Source: Pseudomonadota bacterium (GTDB lineage: Bacteria; Pseudomonadota; Gammaproteobacteria; Thiotrichales; Thiotrichaceae). Taken from it: a stretch of DNA of 37,933 bases. Below, in pieces: positions 8,814 through 17,372 of this stretch. Under the pieces are notes generated by a model, which saw nothing but the letters and a program-made list of their open reading frames with translations, was not told where the DNA came from and searched no databases. Numbering within the stretch: position 1 is the first letter of the stretch; every line of letters starts with the position of its first letter. The stretch lies in contig PDPG01000026.1 of assembly GCA_002747455.1 (NCBI GenBank), positions 1 to 37,933 of the forward strand. Direction: 5' to 3'. A program made the position numbers and the translations under genes.

Positions 8814-9701
8814 CTAGAGTTTGCCCATGGACCAAAGCTTCATGAGTTCTTCTGCAAGCTCCGCTTCAGAGATGAGTCTTTTTTTCAACAAAAGATGGTA
8901 CATACCCACAAGACGCTGTTCCATGCTGAAGGAACCGAGATTTGAATTGGAAGGAACTTTCCTGACCGGAGTGCTTGGGCGCGCAGCTGCAGGCGGCTGA
9001 AAGCTTTGCCCCAGTTCAAGTAGGTCGCTGTTTAAAGAGGGTTCCTCTTCCAATTTAGGTTGACTGTCGGGGATTGGATCAAGCCCTGAGGCCGCATGTG
9101 GCATGGGAATTTCAGATTCAGACTGGTCTCCAAATAAAATGAGATCTGGATCGGCTAATGCAGCCCTTCCGCCGTGATTTTCCATGTCGTCTTGTTCAGA
9201 TATACCGGTAAATGCAGGGTTCAAATCTTCTCCAATCACAATCTCCTTGTTGCTGGAGTTGACAAAGCTGTTTGCTAGATAATACTTGTTGATAGCATGA
9301 AGTATAGCGGAGTAACTGGTGATAACGGGTTCAATATGATGCCCCGTAATGAAAGCAACCTGGTCGATCGCGTTTAAATCGGTTGGATCAGCAAGCGCGA
9401 CAATGAGAGTGTTTTTATCTCTCATTCTAATGGGTATGAGATTGAATTTTTCGACTACTTTTTGTGGAACTTGACTCAAAATCTTTGGAGAAATTTCCAT
9501 TTCTGTTAAATTGACTTCCCTAAACCCTGTTTGGGCGGAAAGGAATTTCAATAAAACAGACTCTTTGATCGCTCCAGTCATAACCAGGTTGGAGCCCAGC
9601 CTGCCACCCCAGTTTTTTTGTCGTTCCAGGCCGTTTAAAAGCTGTGCCTCAGTGATCAAACCAGCACGTATGAGCATTTCTCCCAATTTTTTCTTCTTCA
9701 A
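8814..9701 (-). CDS. MshEN / type II secretion ATPase N-terminal domain protein
   Basis: The protein is 295 residues. The first roughly 145 match the N-terminal domain of GspE/PilB/MshE ATPases, with two consecutive motif copies: KLGEMLIRAGLITEAQLLNG and RLGSNLVMTGAIKESVLLKF, each followed by L..Q. This motif (MshEN) binds cyclic di-GMP in characterised members. The segment LIPIRMRDKNTLIVALADP is also typical of the GspE N domain. No Walker A or ATPase domain follows. Instead there is a proline- and serine-rich acidic linker (about 155-250) and a short helical tail. The start is TTG 9701, with AGGAG 8 bases upstream. It converges on the BNR gene 61 bases away and may be cotranscribed with the gene ending at 9836. 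It is probably a stand-alone signalling or adaptor protein. Confidence 0.75.
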   Translation of the reverse strand: MKKKKLGEMLIRAGLITEAQLLNGLERQKNWGGRLGSNLVMTGAIKESVLLKFLSAQTGFREVNLTEMEISPKILSQVPQKVVEKFNLIPIRMRDKNTLIVALADPTDLNAIDQVAFITGHHIEPVITSYSAILHAINKYYLANSFVNSSNKEIVIGEDLNPAFTGISEQDDMENHGGRAALADPDLILFGDQSESEIPMPHAASGLDPIPDSQPKLEEEPSLNSDLLELGQSFQPPAAARPSTPVRKVPSNSNLGSFSMEQRLVGMYHLLLKKRLISEAELAEELMKLWSMGKL

Positions 9702-9835
9702 AGTTCTTACTCCTGCAATTTGATGTATTTATAACAAATCTATCCCAGGTGACACCACCTTGTCAAATACCTCTTGGTATAAGTGTCAATTAATCTGTGT
9801 CAGGAGGATTTTCATTAACTTTTGCGAGACTTGTT

Positions 9836-12376
9836 TCAGGGAAAAGGGGCTAGGGGCAGGGAAGCCAATTGACTTTGGGTTTGATTGCCAATTAAACCGA
9901 ATCCTCGAATAGGACTGGAGGCTTTAATGGTTAGATGAGTACATGCCGTGATATCCTTTATGTACTGATCCAGCAGAAAGACAGATTTCCCGTTGCCCGG
10001 CAGTTCAATAGCTGAACTTTTCTTTACCGTACCATCTTTTAAATGGGCTTCCAGGTAGAAACTGTCGTCTTGATTGGTGGTATTGACTACCGCAATACCC
10101 GTCCAATAGGTATCCGATGAATTGAAATACGGTAAAACAAGCTGTGTGTCGGACTTCAGGTTTCCGGGTATTAGAGCTAATTGTTCACGTTTCTCCATTC
10201 CCATCAGGAGAAAAGAGAGGACGGACTCATCTGACTCAAGGGTCAGGTAAGTGGCATTGATATTCTCCAGGTCAGGAAAAATAGACTCCAATAAAAAGGC
10301 TTTTCGAGTTAGCGCTTGAATTTCAAGTTCGTCCCTAGAGAGAATTTGTCTGTCTTGATCCAGCATTGAGAGTGTAACCTTGGTAGAAATGGGGTTAGGA
10401 TTGTTGATAACGCAGCCATTCCACCAGCCGTTTGCCTTGCTGCCAAGATGGTCAAACTCCCAATTTGTACTTGAAGAGTTGTTAAGAGGAAGTGATGCCA
10501 ATTGACCTCCGTCTTGTATTTTGTGGTAAACCAGAAGACCACTGGCACTTGAAATCTCGGCATCTACCTGGAACCAGGAGATTCTGCTTTCATTGGAAAA
10601 GAAATCACTGTCCTTGTAGACGGCTGTAGCACCGGGAAAGAGAATGGCCGAAATGTGCTGGTTCATTTGGCCGGGAACATTGAAGAAGAATCTCGGGGAT
10701 TCGTTTCCCGAAGCGAGAATATAAGCCGTTGTTTCCCATAATGACGATTCTGTAATGTGCGGGGCGACAAGTGTTTGCCAACTGTGTTCGTTGGATCTGA
10801 CCAGGTCAAAGAGCCCATTTTCCTGATCGAGAATAACACCAGTGGATTCAAACGGTTGATCTGAATATTGCTCAACCCATGCCAGTATTTCATCTGCCTG
10901 TTCACCATAGGTGTCTTTAATGGAAAAATCTTCGCTTCCCATTGGGGGCAGGCTGGTTTCGCCCCGGATCCTCAGGAGCAATCCGTGTTTATTGGAGAAA
11001 CGGGAGACAATTCTTGAAGTTTGGTCTGATAAATTGACCGTGCGAAGATAAAAATGCCAATTTTCGCGATCGTATGCTGTGTAAGGGAGTGTGCGACGAT
11101 AGAGATGGATGTCCTCGTAATTTAACTCCGCAGTATAATTGATAATAGGGCCATAGCGCCTTAAGATGCCGTCTGTACCCGCAGGGTTGAGAATATCTGC
11201 ATAGGTCAGTAGAACCATGTCGGCGTTCATGATGTTGCTGTCGAGATAGAGTGCCATACCTGACAGCTCTAAAAAGTTCTGAGCTGGAAAAGTACCCTCG
11301 AGAAGAGTGATGCAATAGCCGACAATCTTGTCGTCAACATACCCCGGAGTTATGGACCAGGTTTCACCCTCCGCAGAGAGAACTTGCAGCGAGTTTTCTT
11401 TGAAGAACATGCCTTTGGTCGAACCCGCATAGGTCTCGTAAAAGCGGTCATTGTCCAGAAATGCACTCGATAAACATATAAAGAACCTGCTGCCTGGATG
11501 CCACTCGAAGTCACTGCAGTTGGAAATATAAACTGAAGGGATTTTCTCGCAATTGTACCTGAGATCAACGGCACTCAGTTTACTGAGGGTTACAGGGTGA
11601 GGCGGTGCAGAGATGCTTTCGAGTTGTGTGGTCATTCGATAGCAGGCAATATGACAAGCCCCCCTCGCAATTTGTGTGTCATTTGAAAAGGAAACACCGG
11701 TATTGGCACCCAGCAAAACAGTGTCACCAGTCTCCACTCCGGTAGTGGTACTGTCAAAGCTGATGAAATCCAGAATATCAATATCACCCACATTGAATTG
11801 CGGCGTGTTCTCGTAGTTCGCACAGAATATGGTTGAAGCCAAACTATAGGAATCTTGATATTCATTGCCGTTTGTTGGGGTAGAGGAGTTGGGATGAACA
11901 GAAGACTGTCCACTGATCCCGAGAGATAATGAGGCCTTGTTGTCGAAGGTGGGGCTTGTATGAGCCCCATCTTTGTATAGCCAGAGATTTGTTGGAACAT
12001 TGATCCTGATCCAACCCTCTTTTTCGTTTTTTATCAGGCGTACCAATTGGACGGCATCTGAGGGCAGGTCCGATGCCAGGCAGTTGGAATCGCTGGTTCG
12101 AATGGCCAGGTTGATAGGATCAGCCCAATCGGGACTGGAATCTGGACGCAAATCGACCGTTGTTCTGGCCCAGCCATTGGCATGCAAGATGCGGAATCGT
12201 ATGTACGAGGGGTTCTCGTAGCTTACATCGGGAAATGCGTCTTCCATGAATACAAGTGTGAAGTTACCAATTTGTTCACAGCAGCCTTCATGATTAACAT
12301 CCCGAATTCCTGTACGGACATCAATTCCAAAGATTATAGGAGAAATAAAAAATAGAGGGAGAATCCACTTGGTCAT
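9836..12376 (-). CDS. Exported beta-rich protein sharing C-terminal repeats with the BNR protein
   Basis: The protein is 846 residues from ATG 12376, with GGTGG as a possible ribosome site. An N-terminal signal peptide (MTKWILPLFFISPIIFG) indicates export. I do not recognise the N-terminal 530 residues; they are beta-rich with scattered cysteines. The C-terminal part (about 530-846) contains three divergent repeats of about 100 residues. The last carries TYWTGIAVVNTT, a lysine/arginine-rich strand then KSVFLLDQ, and a terminal GFGLIGN. These match WTGLVLINAG, KSVFLGNN and GFSIWGDH in the protein encoded at 3842-8752. The shared module suggests a common surface-attachment or sorting function. 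It lies upstream of the MshEN gene on the same strand. Confidence 0.75.
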   Translation of the reverse strand: MTKWILPLFFISPIIFGIDVRTGIRDVNHEGCCEQIGNFTLVFMEDAFPDVSYENPSYIRFRILHANGWARTTVDLRPDSSPDWADPINLAIRTSDSNCLASDLPSDAVQLVRLIKNEKEGWIRINVPTNLWLYKDGAHTSPTFDNKASLSLGISGQSSVHPNSSTPTNGNEYQDSYSLASTIFCANYENTPQFNVGDIDILDFISFDSTTTGVETGDTVLLGANTGVSFSNDTQIARGACHIACYRMTTQLESISAPPHPVTLSKLSAVDLRYNCEKIPSVYISNCSDFEWHPGSRFFICLSSAFLDNDRFYETYAGSTKGMFFKENSLQVLSAEGETWSITPGYVDDKIVGYCITLLEGTFPAQNFLELSGMALYLDSNIMNADMVLLTYADILNPAGTDGILRRYGPIINYTAELNYEDIHLYRRTLPYTAYDRENWHFYLRTVNLSDQTSRIVSRFSNKHGLLLRIRGETSLPPMGSEDFSIKDTYGEQADEILAWVEQYSDQPFESTGVILDQENGLFDLVRSNEHSWQTLVAPHITESSLWETTAYILASGNESPRFFFNVPGQMNQHISAILFPGATAVYKDSDFFSNESRISWFQVDAEISSASGLLVYHKIQDGGQLASLPLNNSSSTNWEFDHLGSKANGWWNGCVINNPNPISTKVTLSMLDQDRQILSRDELEIQALTRKAFLLESIFPDLENINATYLTLESDESVLSFLLMGMEKREQLALIPGNLKSDTQLVLPYFNSSDTYWTGIAVVNTTNQDDSFYLEAHLKDGTVKKSSAIELPGNGKSVFLLDQYIKDITACTHLTIKASSPIRGFGLIGNQTQSQLASLPLAPFP

Positions 12377-12834
12377 AAAACCACCTGTTAATATCGTTCA
12401 CAAAAAACATTTATGCATGAAGTTTGCCATAGTTTATTAACCGTTTACATTGTTGGGTTTATTTATTGTTTTTCTCGAGAGTCCAATTGGTGAAAATATT
12501 GTTTTTATTGCTTACCAAGACAGTCAAGAATGTTGAGTTGTTATTTTGGTTAACTGTGAGAAACCCTGTCCTGCGGACGAAGCAGCGAATGTTGGACATG
12601 AGATTTGTTTGTAAAACTATTCCATTGGGCAGACAGGTCTGGGTTATAATGAGGTACGGCCGTCTGTATCATCGGATTTCTCTTTAACATAGCTGTATCT
12701 TTAAACCCCGTTTGTATTCATTCAAGCGAAAGTCTTCAATTGAGTTTGAATCATCTTTACAGTCGGAATCACAACAAAGCATTTCATAGGAAAATAAATT
12801 GAAATGATAAATTTAACTGAATAAGGAGCCACAA
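12377..12834. other. Divergent intergenic region before the acyl-CoA dehydrogenase gene
   Basis: The 458-base gap separates the 846-residue exported protein from the plus-strand metabolic genes. A perfect TATAAT occurs at 12645-12650 on the plus strand, but its -35 region is poor and it would leave a leader of about 180 bases. AAGGAG is found 7 bases before the dehydrogenase ATG. Short frames here lack protein character, and I see no RNA gene. Confidence 0.4.
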
Positions 12835-13989
12835 ATGAAATATGCCTACAACGAAGAACAGCAGTTGTTAATCGACAGCGTTGCGAAATTTGCAGAAGAA
12901 CGAATCAGACCTCACATGATGGAATGGGATGAACGCGAGTTTTTCCCAAAAGATCTTTTTCATGAGATGGGTGAACTGGGGCTATTGGGTGTTCTCGTTC
13001 CAGAGTGTTACGGTGGTTCAGGCTATTGTTATGAGGATTACGTGGCAATTATCGAAGAAATTTCTTCTGTCTGCGGAGGTGTAGGTCTCGGAATTGCCGC
13101 TCATAATTCTCTCTGTACAGGACACATTCTTCAGTGTGCCAACGAGGAACAGAAGAAAAAGTACCTGCCGCCGCTGGCATCTGGAAAGTCAATTGGAGCC
13201 TGGGGATTGACAGAGCCTGGTTCCGGGTCCGATGCGGGCGGTATGAAAACGACAGCAGTCAAAGTAGATGGTGGTTATCTTTTAAACGGAACGAAAAACT
13301 TCATTACTCATGCTATTTCCGCTGACATTGCTGTGGTTCTGGTTTCGACTGATTCCAGTTTGAAAACGTCGGGTATCAGTGCCTTTATTTTGGATAAAAG
13401 CATGAAAGGCTGGGGTGGCGGCAAGAAAGAGAGCAAACTCGGTGTTCGATGCTCTGAAACAGCCCAGTTAATTCTGGAAGATTGCTTTGTTCCCGATTCC
13501 AACTTAATTGGCAACCTGAACGAGGGTTTTAAACAGGCCATGAAAGTGCTCGATGGCGGTCGAATCAGCATTGCCGCGCTATCGCTTGGTATTGCCAGGG
13601 GTGCTTTGGAGACGGCCCGGGCTTATGCAGGTGAGCGCCAGCAGTTCAATCGACATCTGAATCAATTTCAAGCCATTCAATTTAAGCTGGCCGATATGGC
13701 CACTCAACTGGAAGCGGCTCGATTGTTGACTCTAAGGGCCGCTTATTTAAAGGATAGCGGGCTGCCTGTCACGCTGGAGTCGGCGATGGCAAAGTATCAC
13801 GCCAGTGAAACAGCGGTCAGAAACGGGGAAGAGGCCGTGCAAATTCTCGGTGGATACGGCTATCTGAAAGATTATCCCGCGGAAAAATTCTGGCGAGATG
13901 CCAAGCTGTGTACCATCGGCGAGGGTACATCTGAGGTGCAGAAGATTGTTATTGCCCGTGAACTGAAAAAGAGGGCCGGCCGGCAGTGA
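12835..13989 (+). CDS. Acyl-CoA dehydrogenase
   Basis: A flavoprotein that oxidises an acyl-CoA thioester at the alpha-beta bond, passing electrons to ETF, in fatty-acid or branched amino-acid degradation. At 384 residues it has the normal length. It shows the substrate/FAD signature [17 protein letters not shown] and the C-terminal [19 protein letters not shown], followed by GEGTSEVQK. Glu363 in that motif corresponds to the catalytic base of the short- and medium-chain enzymes. AAGGAG lies 7 bases before ATG 12835. Chain-length specificity cannot be read from sequence. Its stop overlaps the GTG start of coaE by 4 bases, so the two are translationally coupled. Confidence 0.93.
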   Translation: MKYAYNEEQQLLIDSVAKFAEERIRPHMMEWDEREFFPKDLFHEMGELGLLGVLVPECYGGSGYCYEDYVAIIEEISSVCGGVGLGIAAHNSLCTGHILQCANEEQKKKYLPPLASGKSIGAWGLTEPGSGSDAGGMKTTAVKVDGGYLLNGTKNFITHAISADIAVVLVSTDSSLKTSGISAFILDKSMKGWGGGKKESKLGVRCSETAQLILEDCFVPDSNLIGNLNEGFKQAMKVLDGGRISIAALSLGIARGALETARAYAGERQQFNRHLNQFQAIQFKLADMATQLEAARLLTLRAAYLKDSGLPVTLESAMAKYHASETAVRNGEEAVQILGGYGYLKDYPAEKFWRDAKLCTIGEGTSEVQKIVIARELKKRAGRQ

Positions 13990-14645
13990 AGACGATCCTG
14001 ATTACCGGGGGCATTGCCTCGGGTAAAACTCTAGTCTCAAAAACCTTGAGATCCATGGGTTGTCCCGTTATCGATGCAGACCAAATAGCCAGGAACGTGG
14101 TTCAACCTGGCTCTTTGGGGCTGGCACGTGTTCTCAAGGCATTTGGTTCGGAATTTCAGCTTGCAGACGGTAGTTTGAACAGGAGGAAAATGAGAAACCA
14201 CATTGCGCGTCACAAACCGGAACAGGAAAAACTGAACCGAATATTGTTTCCCATCATAAGAAGTGCCATTGAAGCTGAATTGAATAAATTGAGGCAGGAA
14301 AACCATCAAATGGCCTTTGTTGAGGCGGCTCTGGCCATTGAATCGGGGTCCTACAAAACGTATGACACGGTTTTACTCGTTACGGCACCGCGAGCAATTC
14401 GCATGAAACGCTTACTCGCAAGAGACGGGATGACCGAACCCGCGGCGCGTGGGCTCATGGATAAACAGATGTCCGATGAAGAGAAGTCCAAGCTGGCAGA
14501 TTTCATTCTGGTCAATGACAAGAGCCCGGATGAACTGATTCACAAGGTAAAAAACTGGTTGAAGGACTATTTAGAGGGTAATAGTCTAAAAGTTTGTGAG
14601 GGGTTTAAACACAAAGCGCAAAAACTTCATCATGAAATCGGGTAA
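13986..14645 (+). CDS. coaE: Dephospho-CoA kinase
   Basis: Catalyses the last step of coenzyme A synthesis, phosphorylating the 3'-hydroxyl of dephospho-CoA. The P-loop is GGIASGKT at residues 8-15. It is followed by the substrate-binding VIDADQIARNVVQPGS and the lid segment RLLARDGMTEPAARGLMDKQ with its basic residues. At 219 residues it is slightly longer than usual because of a basic C-terminal tail. The start is GTG 13986, overlapping the dehydrogenase stop in GTGA. Coupling CoA synthesis to a CoA-ester enzyme is sensible but may only be chance clustering. Confidence 0.93.
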   Translation: MKTILITGGIASGKTLVSKTLRSMGCPVIDADQIARNVVQPGSLGLARVLKAFGSEFQLADGSLNRRKMRNHIARHKPEQEKLNRILFPIIRSAIEAELNKLRQENHQMAFVEAALAIESGSYKTYDTVLLVTAPRAIRMKRLLARDGMTEPAARGLMDKQMSDEEKSKLADFILVNDKSPDELIHKVKNWLKDYLEGNSLKVCEGFKHKAQKLHHEIG

Positions 14646-14660
14646 ATTACATGGGTTAAG

Positions 14661-14669
14661 TGTTATAAT
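14661..14669 (+). promoter_or_regulatory. Extended -10 promoter for the FHA gene
   Basis: TGTTATAAT is a perfect extended -10 element (TG, one base, TATAAT), with TATAAT at 14664-14669. It lies just after the coaE stop and about 30 bases before the FHA start. No good -35 is visible, which is normal for extended -10 promoters. It implies that the FHA gene is transcribed independently of coaE. Confidence 0.5.
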
Positions 14670-14698
14670 AAACGAGTACACACTTTGGGAGTTTGGCG

Positions 14699-15412
14699 AT
14701 GACTCAATCAAAAAGAATGTATTTGTACCTTGAAAACAAAGGCAAGATGTTGCTTGATACACAATCCATTCTTTCAATAGGTAGAACTCCAAGCAATGTG
14801 ATTGTCATAAGCAGTTTAACGGTATCGAGACATCATGCCAGGATCATTTACAACGATGGCGCTTACTTCCTTCAGGATATGAATAGCCGAAACGGAACTT
14901 TTTTAAACGGCAAACGCATCAGGAAGGCAAGACTGTCCAATGGGGATCAAATCAATATCGGCGGATATCAAATAGGGGTTCAGGGAGAAGAGGACCTGCC
15001 AAACGACGATGAGGACACACTGCGTGATATAGAAAATGTCTTTGCAACCACCATTGATATTCGCAGGGAAGCGTTTGGCTTGATGGTAGGCAATGTCACA
15101 GGAGACCTTTCTTCAATTTCAATTGACGAGATTATTCAAATTATTGTAATCAGTAACAAAACAGGTGTTCTGAAACTGGTGGCGGAGGATCAATTACCCC
15201 GTGGAGAAATTTTCTTTAATAAAGGAGAGATCACTCACGCTGTCTCTCACGATATTGAAGGAACGCAGGCCGCCATTGAACTCCTGCAAACGGCTGCCGG
15301 TGCCTTTGAATTCTTGATCGATGTTCAAACCAAAGAGCGAAGTGTTTATAAAACAACCATGTGGCTTTTATATGAGGCTCATCGTAGAAGGGATGAAAAG
15401 AATCATGTCTGA
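14699..15412 (+). CDS. FHA-domain protein with C-terminal DUF4388
   Basis: The protein is 237 residues from ATG 14699, with GGGAG 8 bases upstream. Residues about 5-95 form an FHA phosphothreonine-binding domain: the core signature reads ILSIGRTPSN ... SRHHARI ... NSRNGTFLNGK, with the arginine, serine-histidine and asparagine that contact the phosphopeptide. Residues about 115-215 match DUF4388 (PATAN-like), common in Myxococcota and Acidobacteriota signalling proteins: DEIIQIIVISNKTGVLKL, GEIFFNKGEITHAV and a C-terminal AAGAFEFL. FHA proteins often control T6SS assembly through Ser/Thr phosphorylation, and this gene converges on the T6SS locus. No kinase or phosphatase gene is adjacent, so the link is inference. 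Confidence 0.88.
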   Translation: MTQSKRMYLYLENKGKMLLDTQSILSIGRTPSNVIVISSLTVSRHHARIIYNDGAYFLQDMNSRNGTFLNGKRIRKARLSNGDQINIGGYQIGVQGEEDLPNDDEDTLRDIENVFATTIDIRREAFGLMVGNVTGDLSSISIDEIIQIIVISNKTGVLKLVAEDQLPRGEIFFNKGEITHAVSHDIEGTQAAIELLQTAAGAFEFLIDVQTKERSVYKTTMWLLYEAHRRRDEKNHV

Positions 15413-15597
15413 GCTTAGTCCACTTGGTTTTACCATTTCGTATTTATCCCTTGGTTGAGGATTGAAAAAACATGCTGTGTATTAAAGACGGTCATGGAAG
15501 CAAGCATTTGGGACGCTCCCTCTAACAAGCGGGAAGAAAGTACAGTTGTACAAGAGCGATTGCGTCTGCGCTTCTCAAGAAAGAGCGTTGGTTCATG

Positions 15598-15633
15598 AAA
15601 ACACGGATACTTAAAAACACGGATACTTAAAAA
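15598..15633. repeat. 16-base tandem duplication
   Basis: The unit CACGGATACTTAAAAA is repeated with a period of exactly 16 bases (starting at 15602 and 15618), flanked by extra A residues. Two copies only, so probably a replication-slippage product in non-coding DNA. Confidence 0.7.
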
Positions 15634-15731
15634 CAGAGCTCCAGTGGCAGTAACATAAATGAACCCTATTTGGTATTCTCAAGAAATACGCTAAAGAGAG
15701 CTGGCTTTCAGATTGATACAGGTTGCAGAAA

Positions 15732-15760
15732 CAGGCTTTTGCATTATGCGCAAAAGCCTG
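15732..15760 (-). terminator. Terminator hairpin at the end of the T6SS operon
   Basis: An 11-bp perfect stem (CAGGCTTTTGC at 15732-15742 with GCAAAAGCCTG at 15750-15760) closes a 7-base loop. Read on the minus strand it is followed by TTTCT, about 100 bases after the stop of the TssB-TssC fusion gene. It could also stop plus-strand transcription from the FHA gene. Confidence 0.6.
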
Positions 15761-15861
15761 AAATGCAACTGCCAACGTCATTTTAATCGGTCAGTTCAGC
15801 GCGTTTTCTGTGTTGGTGGTGGCTTATTATCCAGCAGTGGGTGATGAACCTGTCACGGTAC

Positions 15862-17361
15862 TTATCCGATAATGAAATCGGGTCGAATTCCAAATATTCC
15901 AAAAGGAGCTGTAATGCGAATGACAGGACCGTTGTCACCTTCTTCCACTTTGATGTCTTCATCCTCCAAGTTGAATTTCTGTTTCAGGGTTTCGGTGAAG
16001 TCACCTTCTCCAGAGAAGGAGCTGAATGTTCGCGCGCACAGACCGCTGAAGAAGCGATAGGCCAGTGTAAAAGGAACGATTGCAGATGCGTCGGACTGTG
16101 CGTGCGACGGAATTCGGAGGGAGGCGATGCAATTCATGGAAGAAATCCTAAGAGATTCGCCTTCCTTCGTTAAGATACAGAAACCGTTATAACCCAGGTC
16201 ATTGACTTGCGCGTCATCCAGATTCAATAGAACCTCTTCTCCGTACTCCATACGACCATACGGGCCGAGCAGTTCACCGGGCCAGATGTCTAAATCTAGC
16301 AGGTAACGCAGTAATCCTGCACCCCAGGCGGAAGAGGGCAGCCAGATTCTTGGGTCTTCTGTTAGAAGGGTGAAGGAGTTCACAAACAGGAAAATCCAGT
16401 TGCTGCCGGATTCATCGCGGAGTTTACGCCATTTGGCATATTCCGGCCTGGAAAATTTGCCGCTGTAATCTCTTATGTGTCCCACTCTCTTTTCAGTCTT
16501 GGCACCAAAAAGAGCCGGTGCGGCATTGCCGAGGAAGGGAACGGACAGGCTTTCGGCCATTTTGCCTAAATACAACAATTGATGTCGGGCCTCTTCCGAC
16601 TGATCGAAAGAGTAGAGCGTGAATGCCAGATCAAGAGGCCTTGGTTTGCCATCATCGGGTTTAATGTAATTGAGGTACATGGCATCACAAAGTTCAGACC
16701 GATCGCAGTCGACGAGTTCCAGTTTGATGGCATTGGACTTCTTTGCCCAGAATTTAAGTGTTTGCCAAGCCGCATGAAGCTCCTGAAATTGATTGTCTTT
16801 GTATATCTGTTTGAATATTTCACCTTCCAGAGTTGTAAGATCGTAGAGTACTTTTTCGCGTTGATGTCCGTCGTAAACCGGTGAGTTAAAGACTTTCAAC
16901 AGGTATTTCAGCGACAGGGATTCTTCCTCTTCTTCACCAATATCCACCATACTCAACAAGTCCACGACAACATTTTCGTCCGTTTGAGTGCCGCAAGCTT
17001 TTTGAATGAGTGCGATTTCCGGCCTTGAGAAGACAGGGTGCTCTTTGGTCAATGTGTTTTCAGCATTGGTCTGGGCAATAATCTCCCGTAGTTCGCGAGT
17101 GACCTGAAGAATGGGAATCGTCTGGACGAGGCCCTTTTCGCTGAAATCTCTCAAACTACGGAACCGAATGCTTACATTAAAGTCACTGACGCCTGGTAGT
17201 GCGATAACGACACTCGTGTGAGGCTGGAGATCCATCCAAAGCGATTCCCAGGTGTTTGGTGTAAGCAGATGAGGGGTTAGATCGGGTCTTTGCCCTGTTT
17301 TTCCCGAGAAATTACCGAAGCAGACGGCGTTCAGCGTTCCAATATTTAGTTTTGAAGTCAT
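15862..17361 (-). CDS. TssB-TssC fusion-type T6SS sheath protein
   Basis: This 499-residue protein looks like a small and a large sheath subunit in one chain. Residues about 1-100 follow TssB: the segment FNVSIRFRSLRDFSEKGLVQ aligns with VDLKFDSLKDFSPERIAEQ of the TssB encoded at 27725-28237. Residues about 160-499 follow TssC: FQELHAAWQTLKFWAKKSN matches FQEMESAWRGLKLLVDKTN, and PEYAKWRKLRDESG matches SEYAKWRAFRDTED of the canonical TssC. An acidic linker (IGEEEEES) lies between. It ends in IRITAPFGIFGIRPDFIIG, weakly like the TssC C-terminal strand. Conservation is well below that of the other sheath genes. ATG 17361 has GGGAG 5 bases upstream, 11 bases after the regulator stop. It could be a sheath cap, an initiator or an alternative sheath; this is not known. 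Confidence 0.75.
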   Translation of the reverse strand: MTSKLNIGTLNAVCFGNFSGKTGQRPDLTPHLLTPNTWESLWMDLQPHTSVVIALPGVSDFNVSIRFRSLRDFSEKGLVQTIPILQVTRELREIIAQTNAENTLTKEHPVFSRPEIALIQKACGTQTDENVVVDLLSMVDIGEEEEESLSLKYLLKVFNSPVYDGHQREKVLYDLTTLEGEIFKQIYKDNQFQELHAAWQTLKFWAKKSNAIKLELVDCDRSELCDAMYLNYIKPDDGKPRPLDLAFTLYSFDQSEEARHQLLYLGKMAESLSVPFLGNAAPALFGAKTEKRVGHIRDYSGKFSRPEYAKWRKLRDESGSNWIFLFVNSFTLLTEDPRIWLPSSAWGAGLLRYLLDLDIWPGELLGPYGRMEYGEEVLLNLDDAQVNDLGYNGFCILTKEGESLRISSMNCIASLRIPSHAQSDASAIVPFTLAYRFFSGLCARTFSSFSGEGDFTETLKQKFNLEDEDIKVEEGDNGPVIRITAPFGIFGIRPDFIIG

Positions 17362-17372
17362 AATGTCTCCCT

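Larger units (their letters stand above)
15413..15861. other. Convergent intergenic region between FHA gene and T6SS locus
   Basis: About 450 bases hold no credible gene. They contain a 16-base tandem duplication (15598-15633) and a strong hairpin (15732-15760), both listed separately. The last 80 bases before the T6SS fusion gene show nothing further. Confidence 0.5.

Noticed and set aside
12466..12687. 73-residue open frame on the plus strand before the acyl-CoA dehydrogenase gene
   Set aside because: No ribosome site, no family resemblance and codon use unlike a gene; treated as intergenic.
15590..15640. CRISPR-like array
   Set aside because: Only two directly adjacent 16-base units without spacers; a simple tandem duplication.
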